In this document: in pieces, positions 32,989 to 41,206 of the stretch
How positions within the stretch are numbered: position 1 is the stretch's first letter
How the letters are laid out: every line of letters starts with the position of its first letter
Source of the DNA: Proteus myxofaciens ATCC 19692
GTDB taxonomy: Bacteria > Pseudomonadota > Gammaproteobacteria > Enterobacterales > Enterobacteriaceae
Length of the DNA stretch: 64,000 nt
Direction of reading: 5' to 3'
Assembly (NCBI RefSeq): GCF_001654855.1
Contig: NZ_LXEN01000102.1
Coordinates: 57,466-121,465, forward strand
Program-made: the position numbers and the translations under genes
Notes under the pieces: generated by a model
Databases searched by the model: none
What the model saw: only the letters and a program-made list of their open reading frames with translations
Told to the model about the DNA's origin: nothing

Positions 32989-33786
32989 ATGAGTAGTTTA
33001 TCGGCGACTTTTCCACGCCGTTGGTCGTTTTCTATTGGTGGAATTGCCGCCAGTATTTTATTCCATGTAACTTTAGTTGTTATTGCAATAGGCTGGGTAA
33101 CATCTAAAGAAAAAGACAATGGAATTTTACCACCAGCAATGACAATGAATATCGGTATTTATCAATTAGAGCAAGCAGAGACAAAAGATGTCCCAGTAGG
33201 GCCAGAGAAGGTGTTATCAGTGCCAGAGCCTGCTGAAACTGAGCCTGAACCGATGAAAGAAGAGTTAGATTTACCTAAAATGCCCGTTATTGAACAGGGC
33301 ACTTATGAGCGAAAACCTGAAAAACCAAAGGTTAAGCCACTTGTTAAACCTAAACCTGTAGCGGTAAAAGTGCCAGATGACCTTCCTATTTCTGAAGCAC
33401 CATCTGATGTAACAAGTGCACCTATTTCAGGAAGTAATTCAACAAGTAGCGCACAATTTAATAGTATGTCTTCTGCTTCTGTTAGTGGACAAATGGGATG
33501 GGAAAGCTTAGTGCATAATCATTTAAATATGTATAAACGCTACCCTGTTGCAGCTCTACGTTTTAAAGCAACGGGAGTTGCACAAGTATCTATTATGTTG
33601 AATGAAAAAGGGGAGTTACTTGATGCGAAAATAGAGACTTCATCAGGTAATCGATTATTGGATAAAGAAGCCTTAAAGACAGTAAAACGTGCATCACCAT
33701 TTCCAACACCAGAAAGTTCACGTTTGGAGAATGGTACGATTTCGTTTACTGCGCCAATTAGTTTTGACTATACGCAAAATAGTTAA
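32989..33786 (+). CDS. TonB-like energy transducer dedicated to the receptor locus
   Basis: 265 residues. The N-terminal signal anchor (about 14-38) has the S-x-x-x-H motif (SILFH) that TonB needs to couple to ExbBD. A Pro/Glu/Lys-rich periplasmic span (about 75-130, PEPAETEPEPMKEE, KPKVKPLVKPKPVAVKV) and the C-terminal TonB domain (about 165-255, YKRYPVAALRFKATGVAQVS, DKEALKTVKRASPFPTP) follow. It is divergent from the sigma gene. The Fus system of Pectobacterium likewise carries its own TonB homologue, FusB. The housekeeping tonB must be elsewhere in the genome. Confidence 0.88.
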   Translation: MSSLSATFPRRWSFSIGGIAASILFHVTLVVIAIGWVTSKEKDNGILPPAMTMNIGIYQLEQAETKDVPVGPEKVLSVPEPAETEPEPMKEELDLPKMPVIEQGTYERKPEKPKVKPLVKPKPVAVKVPDDLPISEAPSDVTSAPISGSNSTSSAQFNSMSSASVSGQMGWESLVHNHLNMYKRYPVAALRFKATGVAQVSIMLNEKGELLDAKIETSSGNRLLDKEALKTVKRASPFPTPESSRLENGTISFTAPISFDYTQNS

Positions 33787-33888
33787 ATACCACTAAGAAA
33801 TATTAGTGTATTAGATATATTAAATATAAAAAATTAAACAAAAGAAATGTGAATAGAATAAAGTTTAAATTTATTTAATCAATAAACT

Positions 33889-33914
33889 AAAAAACCACCT
33901 AATGGTGGTTTTTT
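33889..33914 (+). terminator. Terminator after the tonB-like gene
   Basis: AAAAAACCACC / GGTGGTTTTTT with a TAAT loop, 102 bases after the stop codon. Confidence 0.85.
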
Positions 33915-33927
33915 AGTTTTACATATA

Positions 33928-34002
33928 TTGTGTTCGTCGGCATCGCAGTCTTTCAGCGTCGCGGAGAAGGTTGCCGCCCCTTTTATCCCCACCAAGGCTT
34001 TA
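33928..34002 (-). pseudogene. GC-rich gene relic, possibly a fimbrial subunit fragment
   Basis: A ~75-base GC-rich island in otherwise very AT-rich DNA. On the minus strand one frame reads KALVGIKGAATFSATLKDC followed by DADEH. The F-x-x-x-L-K-x-C-D spacing resembles the conserved stretch of type-1-like fimbrial subunits. It has no start and is bounded by an upstream in-frame TGA. The fimbrial assignment is a weak inference; the compositional contrast is seen directly. Confidence 0.3.
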
Positions 34003-34021
34003 CAATATCAGTGTGATATTG
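34003..34021. repeat. Perfect inverted repeat
   Basis: CAATATCA-GTG-TGATATTG, eight-base arms, at the edge of the GC-rich relic. There is no T-run, so it is not a typical terminator. It could be an operator or a recombination scar. Confidence 0.5.
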
Positions 34022-34032
34022 TGCTATCAATC

Positions 34033-34173
34033 TTATTTGAGATTTGTTTTTTTATATAGTGATATTTCGTTATCGACATCGTTAACATTTAAAGAAGTGC
34101 TTTCATTTGTATAAATATACATTTCTTTTAATATTAATAATTTCTTTTTTAATTCATCTATTTCTATTTCCAT
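34033..34173 (-). CDS. Possible small protein (46 residues), unknown
   Basis: Open frame beginning MEIEIDELKKKLLILKEMYI, ending KKTNLK. Residues 1-20 would form an amphipathic, possibly coiled-coil helix. It lies 33 bases after the 74-residue frame on the same strand. It has no good ribosome site and no recognisable family, so it may be a relic or chance frame in AT-rich DNA. Confidence 0.3.
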   Translation of the reverse strand: MEIEIDELKKKLLILKEMYIYTNESTSLNVNDVDNEISLYKKTNLK

Positions 34174-34206
34174 ATTATTGGTTTTAATTTTTTAATTGTT
34201 CAACAT

Positions 34207-34431
34207 CTATATATAATTTGTTTTTGATATAGATGAAAGTAAGCCTCTATCTAATAATTTAATCTCGTTTCGACATAGTGTCGCTCGGTAGTCTTCATTT
34301 TTAAAATGTTTCTTTCTACTATCCAATTTAAATAAAAGAGTGATTGTTTCTGTTATTCCTTCTAGAAGGATATGACCCAGAATTATATCTGTAAAATAAT
34401 GTGTGTATTCAAAATAATTTATCTTTATCAT
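34207..34431 (-). CDS. Possible small protein (74 residues), unknown
   Basis: Starts MIKINYFEYTHYFTDIILG, with a middle hydrophobic stretch and a basic second half (KLDSRKKHFKNEDYRATLCR). AGG stands 7 bases before the ATG. Residue composition is more protein-like than a random AT-rich frame, but I recognise no family. With the 46-residue frame it could be a two-gene unit. It might also be the remains of a larger gene lost between tonB and ettA. Confidence 0.35.
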   Translation of the reverse strand: MIKINYFEYTHYFTDIILGHILLEGITETITLLFKLDSRKKHFKNEDYRATLCRNEIKLLDRGLLSSISKTNYI

Positions 34432-34581
34432 AAAATAGCCTATTCGATTAAATTAAATTATTATTTCAATGCTATTTTTATAAAAATAGAAACGTATTTA
34501 TTCTAAGATAAAATGAAGTGAAATTTATTATTTTAAAATTTAAATATACTAATATAATTCAAGGCTTATTATTCTATTTAT

Positions 34582-34610
34582 AAAAAAAGCAGAGAAGTTA
34601 ATTCTCTGCC
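34582..34610 (-). terminator. ettA terminator
   Basis: On the minus strand GCAGAGAA-TTAAC-TTCTCTGC followed by seven T (complement of 34582-34588), 31 bases after the ettA stop. Confidence 0.88.
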
Positions 34611-34640
34611 TTATATATTATATTAAGAAGTATAAATAAA

Positions 34641-36308
34641 CTATTTACTCATACGCTTATATTTCATGCGACGAGGTTGTATTGCTTCATTACCAAGAGT
34701 CCGTTTTTTATATTCTTCATATTCCGTAAAGTTACCTTCAAAGAATTCAACTTTACCTTCATCTTGATAATCGATGATATGTGTTGCAATACGGTCAAGG
34801 AACCAACGGTCATGGGAAATAACCATGGCGCAACCAGGAAACTCAAGTAGGGCATTTTCTAATGCACGCAGTGTTTCCACATCAAGGTCATTGGTTGGTT
34901 CATCAAGTAGCAACATATTACCACCAACTTGCAAAAGCTTAGCAAGATGTAAACGACCACGCTCACCACCAGAAAGCTCACCAACACGTTTACCTTGGTC
35001 AACACCTTTAAAGTTAAATCGTCCAACATAAGCGCGACTTGGGATCTCAAAGTTACCAATACGCATAATGTCTTGGCCACCTGAGACTTCTTCCCATACT
35101 GTTTTACTGTCATCCATGCTGTCACGGAATTGCTCAACAGAAGCGAGTTTCACGGTATCACCTAACGTTAATGTACCGGAATCAGGTTGCTCTTGACCTG
35201 AGATCATACGGAATAACGTTGATTTACCAGCACCATTAGGACCGATAATCCCTACAATAGCCCCTTTAGGAATAGAGAAGCTTAAGTCATCAATTAGAAC
35301 GCGATCGCCATAAGACTTAGTCAGATTACTGATTTCAAGGACTTTATCGCCTAAACGTGGTCCAGGTGGAATAAATAGCTCACTTGTCTCATTACGTTTT
35401 TGGTAATCAACGCTATTAAGCTCTTCAAAACGCGCTAAACGGGCTTTACCTTTCGCTTGACGACCTTTTGGATTTTGGCGTATCCACTCTAATTCTTTTT
35501 GAATAGATTTATGACGTGCCGCTTCTGTTGCTGCTTCTTGCTCTAAACGAGCATCTTTTTGCTCTAACCAAGAAGAATAGTTACCTTCCCATGGAATACC
35601 CTCACCACGGTCAAGTTCTAAGATCCATCCTGCAACATTATCAAGGAAGTAACGGTCATGGGTAATTGCCACAACAGTACCTTCATAATCATGTAAGAAA
35701 CGTTCTAACCATGCAACAGATTCGGCATCTAAATGGTTAGTCGGTTCATCAAGAAGAAGCATGTCTGGTTTTTCTAACAACAGACGACAAATCGCCACAC
35801 GACGGCGTTCACCACCTGATAATTTTTCAATTTTTGCATCCCATTCAGGCAAACGCAATGCCTCTGCTGCTCGCTCTAATTGATTATCAAGATTATGGCC
35901 ATCATGAGATTGAATAATAGCTTCAAGCTGACCTTGCTCTTTCGCTAATTGATCGAAATCAGCGTCAGGATCAGCATAGGCCGCATAAACTTCATCAAGG
36001 CGAGTTAATGCATTTTTTACTTCGCTGACGGCTTCTTCAACGGCTTCACGTACAGTGTGTTCAGGATTTAATTTTGGTTCTTGTGGAAGATAACCAATCT
36101 TGATACCAGGTTGTGGACGTGCTTCGCCTTCAATATCTGTATCAATACCGGCCATGATACGCAGTAATGTTGATTTACCAGCACCATTAAGACCAAGCAC
36201 ACCAATTTTAGCGCCAGGGAAGAAGCTGAGTGAGATATTTTTAAGGATATGTCGCTTAGGTGGGACAATTTTTCCAACGCGCAACATACTATAAACGTAT
36301 TGAGCCAC
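34641..36308 (-). CDS. ettA: Energy-dependent translational throttle protein EttA (ABC-F)
   Basis: 555-residue soluble twin-ATPase that binds the ribosomal E site and gates entry into elongation according to the ATP/ADP ratio. ABC1: Walker A GLNGAGKSTLLR, signature LSGGERRRVAICRLLL, Walker B MLLLDEPTNHLD. The Arm and P-site-tRNA linker lie around residues 240-300 (IRQNPKGRQAKGKARLARFE). ABC2: GPNGAGKSTLFR, LSGGERGRLHLAKLL, LLLDEPTNDLD. Length is that of E. coli EttA (555). It is divergent from slt, as in E. coli. Confidence 0.97.
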   Translation of the reverse strand: MAQYVYSMLRVGKIVPPKRHILKNISLSFFPGAKIGVLGLNGAGKSTLLRIMAGIDTDIEGEARPQPGIKIGYLPQEPKLNPEHTVREAVEEAVSEVKNALTRLDEVYAAYADPDADFDQLAKEQGQLEAIIQSHDGHNLDNQLERAAEALRLPEWDAKIEKLSGGERRRVAICRLLLEKPDMLLLDEPTNHLDAESVAWLERFLHDYEGTVVAITHDRYFLDNVAGWILELDRGEGIPWEGNYSSWLEQKDARLEQEAATEAARHKSIQKELEWIRQNPKGRQAKGKARLARFEELNSVDYQKRNETSELFIPPGPRLGDKVLEISNLTKSYGDRVLIDDLSFSIPKGAIVGIIGPNGAGKSTLFRMISGQEQPDSGTLTLGDTVKLASVEQFRDSMDDSKTVWEEVSGGQDIMRIGNFEIPSRAYVGRFNFKGVDQGKRVGELSGGERGRLHLAKLLQVGGNMLLLDEPTNDLDVETLRALENALLEFPGCAMVISHDRWFLDRIATHIIDYQDEGKVEFFEGNFTEYEEYKKRTLGNEAIQPRRMKYKRMSK

Positions 36309-36647
36309 TATGATTACCCTTCAATTATAAAAGAGAATTTGTTTGAGGTGCCTTGCTTTCGATAAAAACGAAGTTTGTTTTTAGCCCGATTAAAAAATGA
36401 CACCAAAATGAACAATAGCAAAGTCGATGTCAATATTTTGCCAAAGACTTGAAAATGATGAAAGTCGCCAGTATACCTGATTTGTAAAAGAAAACCTTAG
36501 TGAAAAGAGAGGTTTTTATCTCTCTTAAGTAGTTCCTCTAAAAGTCATAAGAATTTATCTTAATTAGGGAAACTTACGTTGTGAATAACTATCATATTAG
36601 CTAATGTATTCATAATTAGTAGTTATATTTAAAGTGGGATAAATAAC
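36309..36647. promoter_or_regulatory. Divergent region between ettA and slt
   Basis: 339 bases with no gene. A hairpin AAGAGAG / CTCTCTT (36505-36526) stands near the middle without a T-run on the plus strand and with only a short one on the minus. It could end a short RNA reading toward ettA, but that is speculative. Confidence 0.4.
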
Positions 36648-38567
36648 GTGGCAAAGCAAAATTGGGCATTAGTGTTGACAATCGGGGCATTATGTTTTTC
36701 TTCATGGGTACAAGCTAATCCACTTGATGAACAACGGACACGTTATCAACAAATAAAAACAGCATGGGATCAAAATAATACACAGGAAGTAGAAAGATTA
36801 CTTCCTACGCTTAAAGATTATCCTCTTTATCCTTATCTTGAATATCGCCAAATTACGGATAACTTAGATATTATTTCACCCGTTGTTGTCACTGAGTTTG
36901 TCTCCAAATATCCAACATTGCCTCCTGCTAAAGCGCTTCCTTCTTTATTTGTTAATGAGTTAGCCAAGCGCGAAGAATGGCAAAATTTACTGACATTCAG
37001 TCCAAATCCACCTAACCCAAAAGCGGCAAGGTGTAATTATTATTATGCTAAATGGGCAACAGGTGACACTCAAACCGCATGGATAGGTGCTAAAGAAGCG
37101 TGGTTAAATGGCACGTCAATGCCATCAAGCTGTGATCCTCTTTTTGATGAATGGCAAAAAACAGGACAACTCACTCCTGAACTAGTATTAGAACGTATCG
37201 ACCTTGCGATTAAAAAAGGAAATACAGGGTTAGCGGCTTATTTAGCAAGACGTTTACCTGCCAATTATCAAACAATCAGTGATGCTTTGGTTGAATTACA
37301 AGATAATCCAGAGCTCGTCTCTCGATATGCTAAATCGCTATCACCCACTGATTTTACTCGTTCAATTGTACAATCTGCATTTTCGCGCTGGGCTAGAAAA
37401 GATGCCGATGGCGCAAGAGCACAACTTGATAGCATTGCACATGCTCAAAAGATGACTGAAAGTGAGCGCCAGCTCATGAAAGATACGGTTGCATGGCAAT
37501 ATATGCCTTATGCGACACCAGAGCAGGTGAAATGGCGTGATAGTGTTATCCAAGACACCGCATCAGATACACTACGTGAGCGTCGTGTACGTTTAGCATT
37601 AAGCCAAAACCAACCTGCTGAATTAGCATTGTGGATAGAAAGACTTTCACCTGAAAGTAAAAATAAAGAAGAGTGGCGTTATTGGCGAGCAATGGTTCTG
37701 CAATCTCAAGGTAAAAAGAGTGAGGCTCAATCTATTTTAGAAGCGCTGACGCAAAATCGTGGTTTCTATCCTATGGTAGCAGCATATAAGCTAAATAAGC
37801 CTTATGTCATGGTGATTGATAAAGCGCCTAGTGTTGATTCACGTATTCATTCTCAAGCAGAAGTACAACGTGTTCGTGAGCTAATGTATTGGCAAATGGA
37901 TAATTTAGCGCGTTCTGAATGGGCTAATTTTGTGGCATCACAACCTGCTCAAATGCAATCTCAACTTGCACGATATGCATTTGAACAAAACTGGGCTGAT
38001 TTAGCAGTGCAGGCGACTATCACAGGGAAAATGTGGGATCACTTAGAAGAACGTTTTCCACTAGCATGGAAAGAAGAATTTGAACAATACACAAAAGACA
38101 AAGGGATTGATCGCAACTATGCAATGGCGATTGCTAGACAAGAAAGCGCATGGAATCCACAAGCACGCTCTTCAGCAGGCGCAACAGGATTAATGCAAGT
38201 CATGCCTAAAACGGCAGAACATACTGTAAAACAAGCGGGTATTACTGGATATTCAAGTAGTGCACAATTAACTAATCCTGTAAAAAACATTGAAATTGGT
38301 ACTGCCTATCTTGATTCAGTGTATCAACGTTTTAATCAAAATCGTATTTTAGCGAGTGCAGCTTATAATGCAGGGCCTGCTCGTGTTGACCGCTGGTTAT
38401 CAGATGCAAATGGACAACTAGATGCGATTGCTTTTGTTGAAAGTATTCCTTTTGCTGAAACGCGTGGCTATGTCAAAAATGTATTATCTTTTGCTGTTTT
38501 CTACAGTTATTTTGCAGGTGATCAACAGCCAGTATTAACTGAAACAGAATGGCGCTATCGCTACTAG
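36648..38567 (+). CDS. slt: Soluble lytic murein transglycosylase Slt70
   Basis: 639-residue periplasmic enzyme cleaving MurNAc-GlcNAc bonds with 1,6-anhydro product formation. Signal peptide cleaved after SSWVQA (about residue 24). The long helical U-ring domain (~25-470) precedes a C-terminal lysozyme-like domain with the catalytic Glu in IARQESAWNPQARSSAGATG (about residue 499), then LMQVMPKTAE and ASAAYNAGPARVDRWL. The start codon is GTG at 36648, with GGGAT upstream. E. coli Slt has 645 residues. trpR follows after a ~97-base gap, as in E. coli. Confidence 0.96.
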   Translation: MAKQNWALVLTIGALCFSSWVQANPLDEQRTRYQQIKTAWDQNNTQEVERLLPTLKDYPLYPYLEYRQITDNLDIISPVVVTEFVSKYPTLPPAKALPSLFVNELAKREEWQNLLTFSPNPPNPKAARCNYYYAKWATGDTQTAWIGAKEAWLNGTSMPSSCDPLFDEWQKTGQLTPELVLERIDLAIKKGNTGLAAYLARRLPANYQTISDALVELQDNPELVSRYAKSLSPTDFTRSIVQSAFSRWARKDADGARAQLDSIAHAQKMTESERQLMKDTVAWQYMPYATPEQVKWRDSVIQDTASDTLRERRVRLALSQNQPAELALWIERLSPESKNKEEWRYWRAMVLQSQGKKSEAQSILEALTQNRGFYPMVAAYKLNKPYVMVIDKAPSVDSRIHSQAEVQRVRELMYWQMDNLARSEWANFVASQPAQMQSQLARYAFEQNWADLAVQATITGKMWDHLEERFPLAWKEEFEQYTKDKGIDRNYAMAIARQESAWNPQARSSAGATGLMQVMPKTAEHTVKQAGITGYSSSAQLTNPVKNIEIGTAYLDSVYQRFNQNRILASAAYNAGPARVDRWLSDANGQLDAIAFVESIPFAETRGYVKNVLSFAVFYSYFAGDQQPVLTETEWRYRY

Positions 38568-38626
38568 TATCAGTACGAATTTATCTAGGAAGCCTCTTTT
38601 GGGTTTTGCAAAATATGTTATACTTT

Positions 38627-38647
38627 GTACTAGTTTAATAGTGTGAC
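38627..38647. promoter_or_regulatory. Candidate TrpR operator (autoregulation of trpR)
   Basis: GTACTAGTTTAATAGTGTGAC resembles the dyad trp operator built on ACTAGTT-AACTAGT. It lies directly after a TATACT -10-like element (38619-38624) and ends 17 bases before the trpR start, as expected for autorepression. Confidence 0.6.
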
Positions 38648-38664
38648 TAAAAGAGGTTCCTACA

Positions 38665-38976
38665 ATGCAAGATCCCGCATTATCACCAGAAGAGAATACT
38701 CACTGGCTAAGATTTGTTGAGTTATTACAGCATGCATTTGAACAGGATGTACAATTTCCTGTTTTACAACTTTTAATGACACCGGATGAACGAAGTGCTT
38801 TAGCAACACGAGTACGAATAGTGCAAGAGTTGATGCGAGGTGAAATGAGTCAACGTGAGTTAAAAGAAGAATTAGGTGTAGGGATTGCAACAATAACAAG
38901 AGGCTCTAATAGCTTAAAAACAGCGCCTCATGACGTAAAATTATGGCTTGAAAAAGAGTTAATGGCAAAGAAATAG
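38665..38976 (+). CDS. trpR: Trp operon repressor TrpR
   Basis: 103-residue all-helical dimer that binds operators when loaded with tryptophan. The helix-turn-helix is [20 protein letters not shown] (residues ~66-86), followed by the helix with the W-containing end ([13 protein letters not shown]). [19 protein letters not shown] forms the Trp-binding core. Length matches the family (~108). It is expected to control trp, aroH, mtr and itself. Confidence 0.96.
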   Translation: MQDPALSPEENTHWLRFVELLQHAFEQDVQFPVLQLLMTPDERSALATRVRIVQELMRGEMSQRELKEELGVGIATITRGSNSLKTAPHDVKLWLEKELMAKK

Positions 38977-39036
38977 CACGACACTTGTTACTGAAAAGAT
39001 AGTGTACTCCACAATAAAATAAGAAAAAACATGACT

Positions 39037-39062
39037 GAAGTGTTCCACATTGTGGGCACTTC
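39037..39062. other. Hairpin between trpR and yagU
   Basis: GAAGTG ... CACTTC with an inner CCAC/GTGG stem. There is no T-run, so it is possibly a Rho-region or processed end for trpR mRNA. Confidence 0.35.
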
Positions 39063-39172
39063 ACGCTGGCTTGTGAACATAACGCGATTATTTAGCAATA
39101 CCAACAAGAGTGTTATGTCATGATAAATGTAGAATATTTTTTATTCTTTTATATATACAAGGACAGACAGAA

Positions 39173-39790
39173 ATGAACTTTTTCGAACAAACTCCAAAAG
39201 CAAGAAGACGGTATGGGTTGGCGGCTTTTATTGGTTTAATTGCAGGTATAGTCTCTGCATTTGTTAAGTGGGGGGCTGAGGTACCTTTACCTCCAAGAAG
39301 TCCAACGGATATGTTTAGTGCAGCCTGTGAACCTGAATTTCTTTTAAGAGCGGCAGAGCAAGTTGATTGCTCTCGTAATTTTTTAAACCCTCCTTATGTA
39401 TTCTTACGTGATTGGCTAGGGATCGCAGATCCTAATGCGACCGTTTATACTTTTGCTCAACATGCATTTAACTGGGTTGGTGTCACTCACATTATCTTCT
39501 CAATCGTTTTTGCTGTTGGTTATTGTATTGTTGCTGAGCGATTCCCTAAAATTAAATTATGGCAAGGGCTTTTTGCGGGTGCATTAGCACAATTATGTGT
39601 GCATATGATCTCATTCCCATTAATGGGGTTAACGCCACCATTATTCGATCTTCCTTGGTATGAAAATGTCTCTGAGATCTTTGGTCACTTAGTGTGGTTT
39701 TGGTCTATTGAAATTATTCGTCGTGACCTGCGTAACCGTATTACTCATGAGCCAGATCCAGAAGTACCACTAAATCAACCTTATAGATAA
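39173..39790 (+). CDS. yagU: YagU family inner-membrane protein (DUF1440)
   Basis: 205-residue membrane protein close to E. coli YagU (204). Hydrophobic helices: [19 protein letters not shown] near the start, then [39 protein letters not shown] and a last helix before RRDLRNR. The start is set by AAGGA at about 39159-39163. An in-frame ATG at 39110 would add 21 unlike residues. E. coli YagU is linked to acid resistance; the mechanism is unknown. In E. coli it is not next to trpR, so its place here is particular to this lineage. Confidence 0.85.
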   Translation: MNFFEQTPKARRRYGLAAFIGLIAGIVSAFVKWGAEVPLPPRSPTDMFSAACEPEFLLRAAEQVDCSRNFLNPPYVFLRDWLGIADPNATVYTFAQHAFNWVGVTHIIFSIVFAVGYCIVAERFPKIKLWQGLFAGALAQLCVHMISFPLMGLTPPLFDLPWYENVSEIFGHLVWFWSIEIIRRDLRNRITHEPDPEVPLNQPYR

Positions 39791-39824
39791 ACATAAACCT
39801 TTATTTAATCTAAAGGTAAAAATA

Positions 39825-39865
39825 AAAAACACCCCAAGGTTAAGTTCCAACGTTGGGGTGTTTTC
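39825..39865. terminator. Terminator between yagU and yjjX
   Basis: AAAACACCCCAA / TTGGGGTGTTTT with a loop of about 15 bases. The symmetrical A/T flanks allow action on both convergent genes. Confidence 0.85.
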
Positions 39866-39920
39866 TTATTAGGATATTACATAAGTTTGTGCACATTAAA
39901 GAGGTACACAGAAATGAGCA

Positions 39921-40457
39921 TTAATCTTCTTTTTGATTGAGTTCTTTATAAATGTCATGAGTGACTGGGACTAATGCTAAAACAAGCGCTTGTTGATAAA
40001 CAGAAGTACGGCTGAGTAAACCATCAGTAAAATAACCAATAGCACCACCACGTTGTTTGATGTTATCAATTTTGGTTAGAAATGCCATTTCATCACCAAG
40101 CTCTCTACCTTCACGAATACCTTTAAGAATTTGCTCTGGTAACATTAAGCTTGCTGAACGTGACTCACCTCTAATTTCACCATGTTCGACAACAATCCAC
40201 GCGAAGGTCATATCGCCTTCAATTCCTGCTTCAACACCCACCCAAAAATCGGCTTCAGGACGAACTTGACGAGCAGCCATTACACGTTGACGTGCGCCAG
40301 TTCTCGTTTCTGTATTCCCGATAGGCTGTTGTGGAACACGGCTATCGACATTAATATCTTCAATATCAAAGGTATCTTTACCGAACACTTGCTCAAAGGC
40401 GAGTTTTATTGCGTTGATTTTTGCTGGATTCGTAGTGGCTGCAATGACATGATACAT
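39921..40457 (-). CDS. yjjX: Non-canonical purine NTP phosphatase YjjX (ITPase/XTPase)
   Basis: 178-residue house-cleaning enzyme hydrolysing ITP and XTP. Starts [20 protein letters not shown], with [20 protein letters not shown] and [13 protein letters not shown] as core motifs. It aligns with E. coli YjjX (170). It is divergent from gpmB with 51 bases between the start codons, as in E. coli. Confidence 0.95.
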   Translation of the reverse strand: MYHVIAATTNPAKINAIKLAFEQVFGKDTFDIEDINVDSRVPQQPIGNTETRTGARQRVMAARQVRPEADFWVGVEAGIEGDMTFAWIVVEHGEIRGESRSASLMLPEQILKGIREGRELGDEMAFLTKIDNIKQRGGAIGYFTDGLLSRTSVYQQALVLALVPVTHDIYKELNQKED

Positions 40458-40508
40458 AATGAATTAATCATCCTTTGAAAAATTAGAGCAGTATAACGGA
40501 AAAAATGT

Positions 40509-41156
40509 ATGTTACAGGTCTATCTTGTTCGTCACGGTGAAACTGAGTGGAACGTGGCAAGACGTATTCAAGGGCAATCTGATAGCCCATTGACAGCAAA
40601 AGGTGTGTTTCAAGCACAACAAGTTGCTGAAAAAGTCAAATCAGAAGGTATTACCCACATTATTTCAAGTGATCTTGGCCGCACTTGTCAAACCGCAGAA
40701 ATTATCGCACAAGCTTGTGGTTGTGAAGTAATAACTGACGCACGTTTACGTGAACTCAATATGGGCATTCTTGAACAACGAGAAATCGCAACATTAAATA
40801 CACAAGAGGAAGCTTGGCGCAAGAGTTTGATTGATGGTACACCCGATGGCCGAATTCCCCAAGGAGAATCAATGACAGAATTAGCAAGCCGTATGCAGGC
40901 GGCTTTAAATCGTTGTCTTGAATTACCCGAGAATAGCCGTCCACTATTAGTCAGTCACGGTATTGCACTAGGCTGCTTATTAAGCACGCTACTAGGTTTA
41001 CCTGCTTATGCTGAGCGTCGCTTACGACTACGTAATTGCTCAATCTCACGAGTTGATTATCAGCATAGTCCATGGCTTGCTAATGGCTGGATTATAGAAA
41101 CGGCGGGTGATGTTAGTCATCTGACTGAATTAGCACTAGATGAAGTACAGCGGTAA
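40509..41156 (+). CDS. gpmB: Phosphoglycerate-mutase-family phosphatase GpmB (YtjC)
   Basis: 215-residue histidine phosphatase. Catalytic RHG motif LVRHGETEWN (phospho-His at residue 9), second His in PLLVSHGIALGCLLS, and the acidic LRELNMGILEQRE segment. Named as phosphoglycerate mutase, but family members of this type act mainly as phosphatases. It converges with robA. Confidence 0.93.
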   Translation: MLQVYLVRHGETEWNVARRIQGQSDSPLTAKGVFQAQQVAEKVKSEGITHIISSDLGRTCQTAEIIAQACGCEVITDARLRELNMGILEQREIATLNTQEEAWRKSLIDGTPDGRIPQGESMTELASRMQAALNRCLELPENSRPLLVSHGIALGCLLSTLLGLPAYAERRLRLRNCSISRVDYQHSPWLANGWIIETAGDVSHLTELALDEVQR

Positions 41157-41158
41157 AT

Positions 41159-41203
41159 AAAAGGCTCTCTTTTGCCATTGTGGTATAAGAGAGCTTTTAT
41201 TTT
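41159..41203. terminator. Terminator between gpmB and robA
   Basis: AAAAGGCTCTCTT / AAGAGAGCTTTT with one bulged G. T-run continues as TATTTTC on the plus strand. Confidence 0.75.
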
Positions 41204-41206
41204 CGT

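Larger units (their letters stand above)
33915..34581. other. Gap between the tonB-like gene and ettA
   Basis: About 670 AT-rich bases with the relic, the inverted repeat and two doubtful small frames listed separately. Bases 34432-34581 show nothing else. The mix of compositions suggests a worn insertion site. Confidence 0.5.
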
